64,000 nucleotides of DNA from the NCBI GenBank assembly GCA_019096065.1, contig JAGUCH010000003.1, forward strand, positions 2,170,001-2,234,000, read 5' to 3'. A program made the position numbers and the translations under genes. Of the stretch, positions 1 to 9,346 are shown piece by piece. Numbering within the stretch: position 1 is the first letter of the stretch; each line of letters opens with the position of its first letter. The notes below the pieces were generated by a model, which saw nothing but the letters and a program-made list of their open reading frames with translations, searched no databases and was not told the DNA's origin. The stretch comes from Paracyclopina nana (lineage: Eukaryota > Arthropoda > Copepoda > Cyclopoida > Cyclopettidae).

Positions 1-132
1 AAAAAAAGCTAGCTCATGCACATTAGAAAAAGCTACTGAATTTATTTGAAGAAAGACATTTATTGCATCCATATAAAACTTTTTGACATTTGGCCGGTTT
101 TGTGTAGATGATCAAATCTTCATTTGTATTAA

Positions 133-623
133 TGTTGTGGCCTGCCCGCTCCCGTTTTTGCCGACAATGGACGTGCAGCTGCCCCTTCACCTCATCGCGC
201 TTGTCTGCTGTTTTTCCGCCAACTCACCGTTTTTCTTTAGTACTGCACAAGAATTCAACAAGGAATAAACCTTTTACTTTTATCTCATGTATTTTTGCTA
301 CTTAGTTAATTTTACATTTATATGAGAACTTTCTTGAGCATTGCTCCATAGCATCTATCCTTGAACCAGAGAGGATTAGCTGCTGCATTCCAGGTCCAGA
401 TGAGGTTTTGGATCTTCACAAGCATTGCTTGTACTTGTCTTTGGCATTGCCAATCTTGATTTCCAATCAGAGTGGTCAATCCATCCATCCAGAGCTTTGG
501 TAGCTTGCCCCTTGCTGGAAAGTAAGAGATAGGTTAGTTAGCATTGCTACTTGTCTTCGCATCGTATCGTGATCATTGTCATCTAACACCGGTTCAAGCC
601 TCGTTGGGTTGCAGAACATATCA
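133..623 (+). repeat. 5' LTR of BEL/Pao element
   Basis: The 491-bp LTR begins TGTTGTGGCC and ends AACATATCA. It contains the poly(A) signal AATAAA at 264-269 and four GCATTGC-centred palindromes (336-346, 418-432, 441-453, 539-549). The copy at 12681-13171 matches at 490 of 491 positions by eye. The promoter is presumably upstream of the AATAAA; I see no clear TATA box. Confidence 0.95.
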
Positions 624-626
624 GTT

Positions 627-644
627 TGGCGCCCAACGTGGGGC
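627..644 (+). promoter_or_regulatory. Primer-binding site, tRNA-Lys(CUU) type
   Basis: TGGCGCCCAACGTGGGGC starts three bases after the LTR. It is the exact complement of the 3' end (with CCA) of animal tRNA-Lys(CUU) as I know that tRNA. First-strand cDNA synthesis would start here. Confidence 0.85.
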
Positions 645-676
645 CCTCGAATCCACCCTAGACGGAGAGTCTTTCT

Positions 677-3600
677 ATGCCACGTAATCGTAAGAACAAG
701 TCCAACTCTGGAGGGAAGAAGAAAGCCGCTGCTGCTGAACCTACCCGGAAGAGTAGACGCAACTTGGGTCAAAGTCCATACGATTATCAGGGTAAAATCA
801 ATCTAGAAATATCTCCATATCATCAAGCCCTTAGGGATCTTCGGCTGGAGAGTGCCAAGGAGTCTGAATCCGACGCGAGAGCTACTCTTTTTCGAGACGT
901 GGCCGCGGAAATCTCTGATCCTGAACAAATTGAAGAAATTATTTCGCTCGTAGAATCTCCTCAAGCTTCACGTTCTAGCCCATCGCACGAATTTCCAAGT
1001 TTTGGAGATAAAGAGATCAGGATGCCCGTTCAACACACCCCACCAAGTCCCCAAGGAGGAGCAGGCTATAATCCGGATCAAACTACATTTCCTGACACTC
1101 CAATGCCGCCTAGTAGGAGGTTCTCTCCTCAGATTCCTGGAGTGGAAGCTCAACAAGGGACATCAAATGCGAACCCTCAGGTTGGTCCCATAGCGCAAGG
1201 CGCTGGCTCGTCGTCCTTCAACGCCTCCACTCCTTTACCAGGAACGAGTGGCATTGCCACTAGGACGATGGCGACTCCCACCAATACCACGACTCAGACT
1301 GTCATCCAGAATCCTGATCAGCGTGGAAACGATCCGAGTCCAAAGGGAATGAGGCCGCCACCCATTCCTCCCATGAATCCACAACCACTGTCGTCAAGAG
1401 ATGAAATGGGATCACAGTCGTCATTGGCGACCTCCGCTTCTGCAATGCAGTCCAGGGGAAAGAATTTTCCAGAAGGAGGACGAGGAAAAGCCACTGGAGG
1501 AAAGAAAGGAGGTCATTCTGAGACAGGATACTTGCCAAAAGGAACAAAAAGCAGGCCCAACTCTGCCAAGAGATCTGGAAAGCAACTTCAAGAAAAGAAG
1601 GATGCAGAGGTAGCCGCTTTCACCCATACTGAATCTCTCCAGAATCTTTTCCAGATCACCAATCCCTTTGTGAGATGGAATCGACAATCTTTCCTTGACA
1701 AGAAAAAGAAGACTTCAAAGGCTGAAGCAAATGAGGTTGTGCAACATCTGAGGTACTACATCAAGGAGTACGAACGCCTTCATGCACTCTACACAGAGGC
1801 TATTCGCATTGCGAATATACAGGAATCCTCAACCTTGTTGACCTCGTATAACAAGAATTACAAGGCATGTCAAGTTCTTCTTCAAGCAGCGAATGAAATT
1901 CTGAGAACTTATGGAACTGCTGGCAATGCTCAGGCCGATGCCCCACTGGAAAACGAAGACGCTGATCCCGACAGCAATGACTTGGAAGAATCACATGAAC
2001 CTCCCAACAACAGTGAGGAAAATTTTCCAACAGCCCGAGTCGAGGTCGACGAGGTTACTGGAGGCTGCCACGTCATGATGAATGATGGTAACTACTATTT
2101 CTTGAATGCTCAACAGGTCAGTGTTGGAGTCACGGCAGAGTGGCTCAACAAGCAGCTCCAGGTTAGGCCTGGCACCTTTGCTTCGGAGGCTGCAATGCAC
2201 CAAAACTCCGCTGGCCATCAACAACAAGTGCGCTCTACCCAACAACGATTCATAGAAGACTCAGCAGGAAGAACTGATGGAGTAACTCACCCAGAGCGCA
2301 CGCAAAGCGGCGCAGCTGGAATTGTTGACGGCTCTTCGCATCGCGAACGGCCCATCGGAACATTGTCAGCTGAGAACAATGTCACGGATGTCGCTGCTCT
2401 CACGGAAGCTGCCATACGATATGGTGGCGTCATCGCAAATCTTCGAGCACATCATGGAACTATGTTACAAGAAATTGAAATTGAATCCCCTATTGCTGAT
2501 TTGATGTCGGACTTGCCACAATATGTTCATGCTTTGCATCAAGCTCGTTCAGCGGCGCAGGCTTTTGAGGAGGCAGGAGGCGGAGTGAACGATCTTGACA
2601 GGCAATACATGGAAAGAGCTGAGCAAACTATTGGTCTCATTCGACAAAAGGCGGAAGACTTGCCAGCCAATGCTCGACCCAATCGACCCCTGCGGGATCC
2701 TCTTTTGGAGCAAGCATCGCTTCTCAACCCGCAACCTCCACAAATTAGGGGCGAAGTAAGGGGAAATGTTTATGTGCCCAGGGGACAGGCCAACGAAGTC
2801 CGCACTTACAATCCTTTTGCAAGCTCGCAGAGGGGCATTTCTGGAGATCATCAACCTCAAGGACCAACTACTTTTCAAAATCGATTTCCTTCTAATCCCA
2901 GGTTGAGCCACGGGGATTCTATTTTCAGACCACGTCAAGCTGGAGGGGTTCAACCCCCAATGGGGGGACTACATAGCAACATTTCCCAGGGAACCTTTAA
3001 CCCCCAAGCCCGCAATGCAGCCGAGGTACGCCTGCATCAAGGACCCTCGAACGCCATCTATCAGGCTCCTGCTTTGTGTTTGGGAAACTCCAATCGCCCC
3101 TCTCAAAACTCTGGTGCTAATCCGATCTACAGCAATGCTGTCACCTCTGGCCCTTACACTGTGGCCTCCCAGCATGCCCCTTCTCTTGCTGGTCCTCAAC
3201 TTCCGCATTACGGATGGCAAGCACCTCATGTTACTGCCCATCAAGCTTATCAACTGGGTTCGCAGGCACAAGGCATACAACCTAATTATAACTATCAAGG
3301 AAGCTTGGCTCATGGCAACTATCAGTTGAATCCACTTGCTGCACCTCAACCGCCTCTGCTCAACCCTCATGGATATCCACAGCAGGTGCAGCCGCAAACG
3401 AGCTATCACTCGTATCAGGGATTCCCTAATTCAATGGCATCATCATCACTGGTTCACAATCAAGCTTATCCAGCCCTTCAAGCAGCAACTGCAATGCATT
3501 TGCCTGCCACAAATACTTTTGGGCATTATCAGGCTCCACATCTTCAAGCTGCAATGCAGCAGCCTGGATTGCCTAACCCGATGGCTCGATACAAGGCCAA

Positions 3601-4747
3601 ACTTCCTCCAGTTAGCATGTGCAGGTTCACAGGGCATGATATCTCCGAGTTTTATGCTTTCAGAGATCAATTCCGCTCTTTCATACATGAGGACGTGACG
3701 ATGCCATGGCCGGAAAAGTACTCCCGTCTCATGGAACTCACTCAGGGTGGGCCCGCAGGAGATTTTGTCAGCAGGCAGCCTCAAACAGAAGCAGGTTACC
3801 TCTACTGTTTAGAGGCCCTTCAAGCTGACTATGGTTGTCCAAAACTGCAAATGGATTGCTTGATAAGCAAACTCATGAATATGTCGCTTCTGGATCATGA
3901 AAATGCCTCATCGGTTATGTCAGCAAAGCTGGCCGTTGGAGACATTTATCGACATGTCACTGCTCATTGGGGCCATCCCGGCATTGCCGCTTCGATGGAT
4001 CTACACGATTCGTATATTTTCAGGTCTCTACCAACGACGGCTGGCACCAGAGCAGACATCGACCAATTTGTGAACGGCAGGAATGACAATTCCAACTCTT
4101 ACTTAAACGGCCCACTCTTTGAAAAATGGTGCAATAAAAAACTTCATCGGCTTAGATCACAATCAATCAAACAACCACCAATAGCCACAAAGCAGATCAG
4201 AAAGAAGCCCACCGTCGCTGTCAACCATTTTGAAAATGCACTTTCAGCTGAAGACTACTTGCCATCCTACTACCAAGAAGAAGAAGACACTTCTGACATG
4301 CCAGGAATATTTCAATTCTCAGCAAAAGGCAACATGGCAAAAGTCTCAGCAGATGACCAAGATCAGAATGAGGTCATCATGGTTCCCAACGAAGAAGGCC
4401 AAGGCTTCACAGTCCTCACAGTGACGAAAGGTGATCAAAAATATTATGTTAAGTGTCCCGAGTGCACTTCCACAGAGCATCGCTTCTTCAACTGTCCTAG
4501 CATATTGGCATTGCCACCCAGGGGACAAGCACTGAAGTGTTTCAAATACAAGGCGTGTTTGCGCTGCATGGCAGGAGCACACAACACCAGGGAGTGCATA
4601 AGAAGCTGGAAATGTGAAAAATGCCAATCGGATAGTCATCACACCAGACTACACGGAGCTTGGGACCACAAAGACAAGAAGGAAAGAGCTCAATCCAGTG
4701 AATCCAAAGGTGCTGCTCCGGCTGTGGAAGTTGGAAGCAGGGGCTAA
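677..4747 (+). CDS. gag: Gag polyprotein of BEL/Pao element
   Basis: A 1356-codon ORF from the first ATG after the primer-binding site. Residues 1-960 are low complexity: basic near the start, then rich in Pro, Gln, Ser and Asn. Residues about 968-1060 resemble the DUF1759 region usual in BEL/Pao Gag (LPPVSMCRFTGHD followed by an FRDQF segment). Near residues 1259-1320 are three zinc knuckles: two CX2CX4HX4C (CPECTSTEHRFFNC, CLRCMAGAHNTREC) and one CX2CX4HX4H. Gag would form the particle and bind element RNA. The protein is about twice the usual BEL Gag length because of the long disordered N-terminal part. The stop is TAA. The pol frame overlaps the 3' end in the +1 frame. Confidence 0.85.
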   Translation: MPRNRKNKSNSGGKKKAAAAEPTRKSRRNLGQSPYDYQGKINLEISPYHQALRDLRLESAKESESDARATLFRDVAAEISDPEQIEEIISLVESPQASRSSPSHEFPSFGDKEIRMPVQHTPPSPQGGAGYNPDQTTFPDTPMPPSRRFSPQIPGVEAQQGTSNANPQVGPIAQGAGSSSFNASTPLPGTSGIATRTMATPTNTTTQTVIQNPDQRGNDPSPKGMRPPPIPPMNPQPLSSRDEMGSQSSLATSASAMQSRGKNFPEGGRGKATGGKKGGHSETGYLPKGTKSRPNSAKRSGKQLQEKKDAEVAAFTHTESLQNLFQITNPFVRWNRQSFLDKKKKTSKAEANEVVQHLRYYIKEYERLHALYTEAIRIANIQESSTLLTSYNKNYKACQVLLQAANEILRTYGTAGNAQADAPLENEDADPDSNDLEESHEPPNNSEENFPTARVEVDEVTGGCHVMMNDGNYYFLNAQQVSVGVTAEWLNKQLQVRPGTFASEAAMHQNSAGHQQQVRSTQQRFIEDSAGRTDGVTHPERTQSGAAGIVDGSSHRERPIGTLSAENNVTDVAALTEAAIRYGGVIANLRAHHGTMLQEIEIESPIADLMSDLPQYVHALHQARSAAQAFEEAGGGVNDLDRQYMERAEQTIGLIRQKAEDLPANARPNRPLRDPLLEQASLLNPQPPQIRGEVRGNVYVPRGQANEVRTYNPFASSQRGISGDHQPQGPTTFQNRFPSNPRLSHGDSIFRPRQAGGVQPPMGGLHSNISQGTFNPQARNAAEVRLHQGPSNAIYQAPALCLGNSNRPSQNSGANPIYSNAVTSGPYTVASQHAPSLAGPQLPHYGWQAPHVTAHQAYQLGSQAQGIQPNYNYQGSLAHGNYQLNPLAAPQPPLLNPHGYPQQVQPQTSYHSYQGFPNSMASSSLVHNQAYPALQAATAMHLPATNTFGHYQAPHLQAAMQQPGLPNPMARYKAKLPPVSMCRFTGHDISEFYAFRDQFRSFIHEDVTMPWPEKYSRLMELTQGGPAGDFVSRQPQTEAGYLYCLEALQADYGCPKLQMDCLISKLMNMSLLDHENASSVMSAKLAVGDIYRHVTAHWGHPGIAASMDLHDSYIFRSLPTTAGTRADIDQFVNGRNDNSNSYLNGPLFEKWCNKKLHRLRSQSIKQPPIATKQIRKKPTVAVNHFENALSAEDYLPSYYQEEEDTSDMPGIFQFSAKGNMAKVSADDQDQNEVIMVPNEEGQGFTVLTVTKGDQKYYVKCPECTSTEHRFFNCPSILALPPRGQALKCFKYKACLRCMAGAHNTRECIRSWKCEKCQSDSHHTRLHGAWDHKDKKERAQSSESKGAAPAVEVGSRG

Positions 4748-7718
4748 ACTGCTCCAAAAACAGGGGGTAAGCATTGCTTCACATAATAATATCTCTTCTA
4801 ACTCAACAGATCAGAGCATTGCTCAGCCCATTGACGTGACTGCAAAAACTGAGCAAAAAGTTGCTCAAGCTGTCAATGCTGCTCCAAACGCATTCTTAGA
4901 CACGGGCGCACAACTTTCATTGATTTCTGAATCTCTTGCAAATAAACTGAAGTTGAATGGAGTCTCTGACGATCAAATCTTAAAGATGATCGCCACAACC
5001 GTAACTGTGACCAGCAATGCTGTGTCACTCAGAGTAAAGTCTGTGAAGGGGGGACCACATCATGATCTTGCATTGCATACGATCGATGAGCTTCCCTCCA
5101 CGGTGCATGTGCCACCTTTGGATCGACTCAAGAAAAAGTTTCAGTTTTTGAAAGACATTGATTTGCCATATTATGCGTCTCCACCTCATCCTGATCTTCT
5201 CATCGGTATAGACTACTACAACTTGATCATGCCAGACCAAGTAGTCCACAAGCAAGAAGGAGAACCCTACATCTATGACTGTCCCCTGGGACGAGTCATC
5301 ACCTACTATACTCCTGAGCAGGTAAAAGGGGCTTCTCAATTTGGGGTCATGCTTGGGACCATTTCTCTGCCAGATGAAGTTGACGTTTCATCACCACCCC
5401 CTCCACCCTGTAAACTCTGCGAAGGAAAAGACATCCCACCTGCCAATGAGCTGCTGCAAGCATTGTGGGAGTATGACGATCCACTAGGACCACCACCTCT
5501 GACCATGCTCAGTGTCAATGACAAACGAGCATTGGACATCCTCACCACCACCATCTCGCAAATCGAAGGAAAGCAATATCAGATGAGTCCGATGTGGAGG
5601 CCTGGCGAACCTTATTTTCTGAACAATCGCTTGGCAGTCATGAAATCTACTGCTGCAGTGGAGAGAAGATTGAGGCTTTTTGACATGCCCACATATGAAA
5701 GAGCCACCAAGGAACTTAAGGAGTGGCTCGACTCTGGTTTCGTCAGGGTACTCGATCCCGAGACAGAAGATTTGGATGATGGCTATTACCTTGATTGGCT
5801 ACTTGTGGAGAGGAAGGACAAACCTTCCATGCCGGTTCGAGTGGTATTTGACGGCTCCAGGAAACATCACGGTAAAAGTTTAAATGATGCTCTTTTACCG
5901 GGACCTAAGTTGCAACGCGACGTATTTGAGATTCTCATCGGGGCTCGTGAAAAACCCATTATTATCGTCACGGACATAAGCAAAATGTTCTTGCGCTTTG
6001 CTCTGGACCCGGCCTCGAGAAAATTCCACAGATTTGTTTGGCAAGGAGTTCATTATGAGGCTGTTTCAGTGGTGTTTGGCACGGCAAGTGCTCCGTGCAT
6101 GGCGAATTTCGCTGTCAAGCACCATATTTCAAAATATCAGGACACTCACCCATTGGGCTATCGTGTCCTCGATAACAGCCTCTACGTTGATGACGTGTTT
6201 GCCTCGGTGGAGGACGTGCAGGAAGGAAGAGAAACTGTCAAGCAGATCCTCGAATTGGGCGAGACCGGGGGCATGCCTTTCAGGAAATGGGGCAGCAATG
6301 TTGCCTCAGTTCTCGACAACATCGACGATGATTTGAAGTTGCCAGGTTTTGCAATCAACTCTGAGAAAGCCGAAGTCACCAAAGCACTGGGAATGTATGT
6401 CGATTGTCAAGGAGACCAAATCATTTTTCAACCACCGAGCTATGAGTCAATGCGCAATGCGCCACTCACTTTAAGGCTGATGGTACAGTACGTTCCTAGA
6501 CTTTTCGATCCACTCGGTCTGCTCAATCCTCTGGTCCTGAAAGGGAAGATCCTGATACAGCGAGTCATGGCCTTAAAGACTGTTTTTGATGTTGATTGGG
6601 ACACTGTGTTTGATATGGTTGATTCCGCTGAAATAGACTCAATTTCCCATGAGTGGAAACTTTATGTCGAGGAAGTTGCAAAAATTGAACTCTTCAGGAT
6701 TCCTCGCGCAATGCGCCATAAGATCGCCAAGAGAATTTCTCTCCACATCTTTTCTGACGCAAGTGAAGCTGCAAAAGGAGCTTGCGCCTATGTTAGAGTC
6801 CAATATGAGCAAGGCAATTACGATTGCACTCTGCTCGCCTCGAGATTGAAGATTGCTCATTTGGGTGAATCCAGGTCGATGCCGGAGATGGAGTTAGATG
6901 GGTGTGTCATGGGAGCAGATCTCTGTGTGGACATACTCAGGTCCTTGGAGAAAATAGATGAGGTACATCTTTGGACAGATTCGCAATGCGTTCTGACCTG
7001 GATCTCCAAGCCTGCCTGTAAATACAAAAAGTATGTCGCCCGTCGAGTCACCATGATTGTCGAAAAGACGAGCAATTTTCATTGGCATCATGTGCCTGGT
7101 CGGGTTAACTCGGCTGATTTAATCACTCGAGGCTGCAGCATTGCTGACCTCGCCGACTCAGATCTTTGGATCCACGGCCCACGATTTCTGAGGGGACCTG
7201 ATGAGCAGTTTCCAAAATGGACTCCAAAGATCACCGATGATGAGAGGGCCGCCCTGGAGAAATATGAAAAAAGCGGACTTCACGCACGCAGGGCAAAGAA
7301 GGTAGTGAAAAAGATAGTATTGATCAACCATTTTTACAAGCTAGGAGGAGTGCAAGTCCCAAAACACCTTAAACCCACTGACAACATCCTTGCCTTTTGG
7401 CACTACATGAGGGCCAACTCCTGCTTCATAAATCTCAGCCGCTTCAGCAGCTGGAATCGTGCGGTGCGTGTTCTGGCCCATGCTCGTCGTTTTGGACTCC
7501 TTATTATCTATGGTGAACACGCGATGGGAGAGGGCGAACTGAACAAAGAAGAGCTCTTGCAGGCAGAAGCTAGCATTGCTAGCTGGCTTCAACAAAAAGA
7601 GTATGCCAAGGAGCTTGACTATTTTCTTGAAAGGGCGATCTGGCCAAAAGGTAGTCGCCTTGCGATCATTGATCCCGTCCTTTATCCCCATGGGAATTGC
7701 GCACCAAAGGAAGGTTAG
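4614..7718 (+). CDS. pol: Pol part 1: aspartic protease, reverse transcriptase, RNase H
   Basis: Long open frame in the +1 phase relative to gag, overlapping it by at least 134 nt; the 5' end given is the first possible start (GTG), not a demonstrated one. The protease motif FLDTGAQLSLIS is near 4890-4930. The Pao-type reverse transcriptase follows, with VVFDGSRKHHGKSLND in the palm and the catalytic YVDD at 6183-6194. RNase H has the acidic motifs FSDAS (about 6750) and LWTDSQ (about 6970). It makes cDNA from element RNA in the particle. The frame stops at TAG 7716-7718, just before the integrase region, which is unusual since BEL/Pao pol is normally one reading frame through integrase. No canonical slippery heptamer is visible at either junction. 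Confidence 0.85.
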   Translation: MKNANRIVITPDYTELGTTKTRRKELNPVNPKVLLRLWKLEAGAKLLQKQGVSIASHNNISSNSTDQSIAQPIDVTAKTEQKVAQAVNAAPNAFLDTGAQLSLISESLANKLKLNGVSDDQILKMIATTVTVTSNAVSLRVKSVKGGPHHDLALHTIDELPSTVHVPPLDRLKKKFQFLKDIDLPYYASPPHPDLLIGIDYYNLIMPDQVVHKQEGEPYIYDCPLGRVITYYTPEQVKGASQFGVMLGTISLPDEVDVSSPPPPPCKLCEGKDIPPANELLQALWEYDDPLGPPPLTMLSVNDKRALDILTTTISQIEGKQYQMSPMWRPGEPYFLNNRLAVMKSTAAVERRLRLFDMPTYERATKELKEWLDSGFVRVLDPETEDLDDGYYLDWLLVERKDKPSMPVRVVFDGSRKHHGKSLNDALLPGPKLQRDVFEILIGAREKPIIIVTDISKMFLRFALDPASRKFHRFVWQGVHYEAVSVVFGTASAPCMANFAVKHHISKYQDTHPLGYRVLDNSLYVDDVFASVEDVQEGRETVKQILELGETGGMPFRKWGSNVASVLDNIDDDLKLPGFAINSEKAEVTKALGMYVDCQGDQIIFQPPSYESMRNAPLTLRLMVQYVPRLFDPLGLLNPLVLKGKILIQRVMALKTVFDVDWDTVFDMVDSAEIDSISHEWKLYVEEVAKIELFRIPRAMRHKIAKRISLHIFSDASEAAKGACAYVRVQYEQGNYDCTLLASRLKIAHLGESRSMPEMELDGCVMGADLCVDILRSLEKIDEVHLWTDSQCVLTWISKPACKYKKYVARRVTMIVEKTSNFHWHHVPGRVNSADLITRGCSIADLADSDLWIHGPRFLRGPDEQFPKWTPKITDDERAALEKYEKSGLHARRAKKVVKKIVLINHFYKLGGVQVPKHLKPTDNILAFWHYMRANSCFINLSRFSSWNRAVRVLAHARRFGLLIIYGEHAMGEGELNKEELLQAEASIASWLQQKEYAKELDYFLERAIWPKGSRLAIIDPVLYPHGNCAPKEG

Positions 7719-9118
7719 ACTCCTCTCCTGTGCAATGGATAGGAAAAAGACAACTCATTATTCCTGGTGAGGGAAGGAAAATGGTTCTCGAAGATGTTCA
7801 TCAGCAACTGGGACACGGACTTGGTAGATTAAGGTACGTCAGCGAAGCACAATTGAAATACTGCATTCCTGGCGCAAAGCGCATTATGACCGACATCCTT
7901 AACGGATGCGCAAAGTGTGCAAGGCACAAATTGACGGCATTGCCTCCTCACATGGGGCTGTTGCCACCTCACGCTGTACCCTTGACAGAATTTCTGCCTT
8001 TTCGTTATACCTCGTTCGACATGTGCGGGCCCTTTACCACCCAATTCAACAGATCTGAGTATTCGATGTACGTCGTCGTTTTCGTCTGCCTACACTCAAA
8101 AGCTATCCATTGCGAAGAGTTGTATGACATGAGCACAGATAGCCTCATGCAAGCCCTTGAAATGTTTGTGGCCAGAAGGGGCTGCCCTCATACCTTGCGC
8201 AGCGACAATGGCAGCAATTTCATAGGCTGTAGAGAACTCATAAGGACGAACCCAAGATATCAGGAACTGCTCAACTGTTTGGGGCGTATTGATTGGGATC
8301 AACTGAGGCGATATGGGGGAAGAATTGGAATAGTTCAATGGATGCTTTCACAGCCTTTCTCCCCGAACTTCAATGGTTTATTGGAAGCAGCTGTCAAGAT
8401 CTTCAAGAAAGCTCTCTACAGAGAATTTATTGGAAAGGTGACCAACATCGAAGATTTTAGGTACATTGTAATAAAATCTGAAGGATTCATTAACGGCCGC
8501 CCCATTGGGGAAATCGAGGGCCAATTTCTAACCCCCAATCACTTTCTCACCCGTGGTCCTCCGGGAGAGGTTCTTCCTGTCATCGATCCTGATCAGTTGA
8601 AAACCTTGGAATCCAGGTATCGCACGATCGAAACTGCATTGCAGTCTCTTTGGGATTATTGGACCAAGGAGCTCGTTGAGCATCTGAGGAAGATGCCAAT
8701 TTGGCAGCACCACCGAAAAACCTTGAAAGAAGGCGACGTCGTGGCAGTGCTGGAAAAGCCTCATTTTCATAAGCGATACTGCTGGCCAATGGGGGTTGTA
8801 GAAAGGGCTATGAGTGATCAAGATGGAGAGTGCAGACGGGCCATTGTATGCATGATTCCACCGGGAGAAGTCGAGCCTGTTTTCTATGAAAAATCTACCC
8901 AATTTCTCATTCCCCTGGCAGTTTTCCGTGACTCTGATGAGCTCATAGTATTTAACAAGCCCGGCGAAGGCAATCAGCCACACCTGGAACATCTGCAAAA
9001 CGAAGAAGATTGGCTCAGCCTGGAGAGATATGTCACTGCAATGCAGGTTATGCCTCCACACCCTATAGATCCTTATCCCATACTCTCAAGCAGAACTGTG
9101 GATAAAGGCGACATATAA
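7673..9118 (+). CDS. int: Pol part 2: integrase
   Basis: This frame is open from 7673 to TAA at 9118, in the -1 phase relative to the RT frame and overlapping it by 46 nt. It has no obvious ATG start, so expression from the RT frame by frameshifting, or a recent frame break, is likely. The zinc-binding HHCC module is at about 7797-7925 (VHQQLGH, then NGCAKC). The DDE core aspartates are at 8018-8020 and 8204-8206 (SDNGSNF) and the glutamate at 8384-8386. A C-terminal domain with Trp and basic residues follows. It inserts the cDNA into the genome. The GRL turn that normally precedes the HHCC region lies right at the frame junction, so little protein is lost between the two frames. Confidence 0.85.
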   Translation, partial: SRPLSPWELRTKGRLDSSPVQWIGKRQLIIPGEGRKMVLEDVHQQLGHGLGRLRYVSEAQLKYCIPGAKRIMTDILNGCAKCARHKLTALPPHMGLLPPHAVPLTEFLPFRYTSFDMCGPFTTQFNRSEYSMYVVVFVCLHSKAIHCEELYDMSTDSLMQALEMFVARRGCPHTLRSDNGSNFIGCRELIRTNPRYQELLNCLGRIDWDQLRRYGGRIGIVQWMLSQPFSPNFNGLLEAAVKIFKKALYREFIGKVTNIEDFRYIVIKSEGFINGRPIGEIEGQFLTPNHFLTRGPPGEVLPVIDPDQLKTLESRYRTIETALQSLWDYWTKELVEHLRKMPIWQHHRKTLKEGDVVAVLEKPHFHKRYCWPMGVVERAMSDQDGECRRAIVCMIPPGEVEPVFYEKSTQFLIPLAVFRDSDELIVFNKPGEGNQPHLEHLQNEEDWLSLERYVTAMQVMPPHPIDPYPILSSRTVDKGDI

Positions 9119-9166
9119 TCATCCTTGATAAATTATTTACCCAATCACTATAGCGCATTGCGCAAC

Positions 9167-9187
9167 AAAAAAAAAAAAAAAAAAAAA
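9167..9187 (+). repeat. A21 tract after integrase
   Basis: An uninterrupted run of 21 A residues 48 nt after the integrase stop. An AATAAA lies about 84 nt further on (9271-9276). It marks the boundary between the pol genes and the accessory region. Confidence 0.9.
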
Positions 9188-9346
9188 CTCTTTTGTGAAT
9201 CACTTGAGATGGAGGTTTGCGTTATCATTCTGCTTGCATCACTGTCACGTTCCCCTGAAAAATTCTGTTCAATAAAACTTTTAGTTCAGAAACCAATTAT
9301 CCTCCGCAATGCGGCGTGCGCAAGTCTGGTGAGGTTTTGAGATTAC

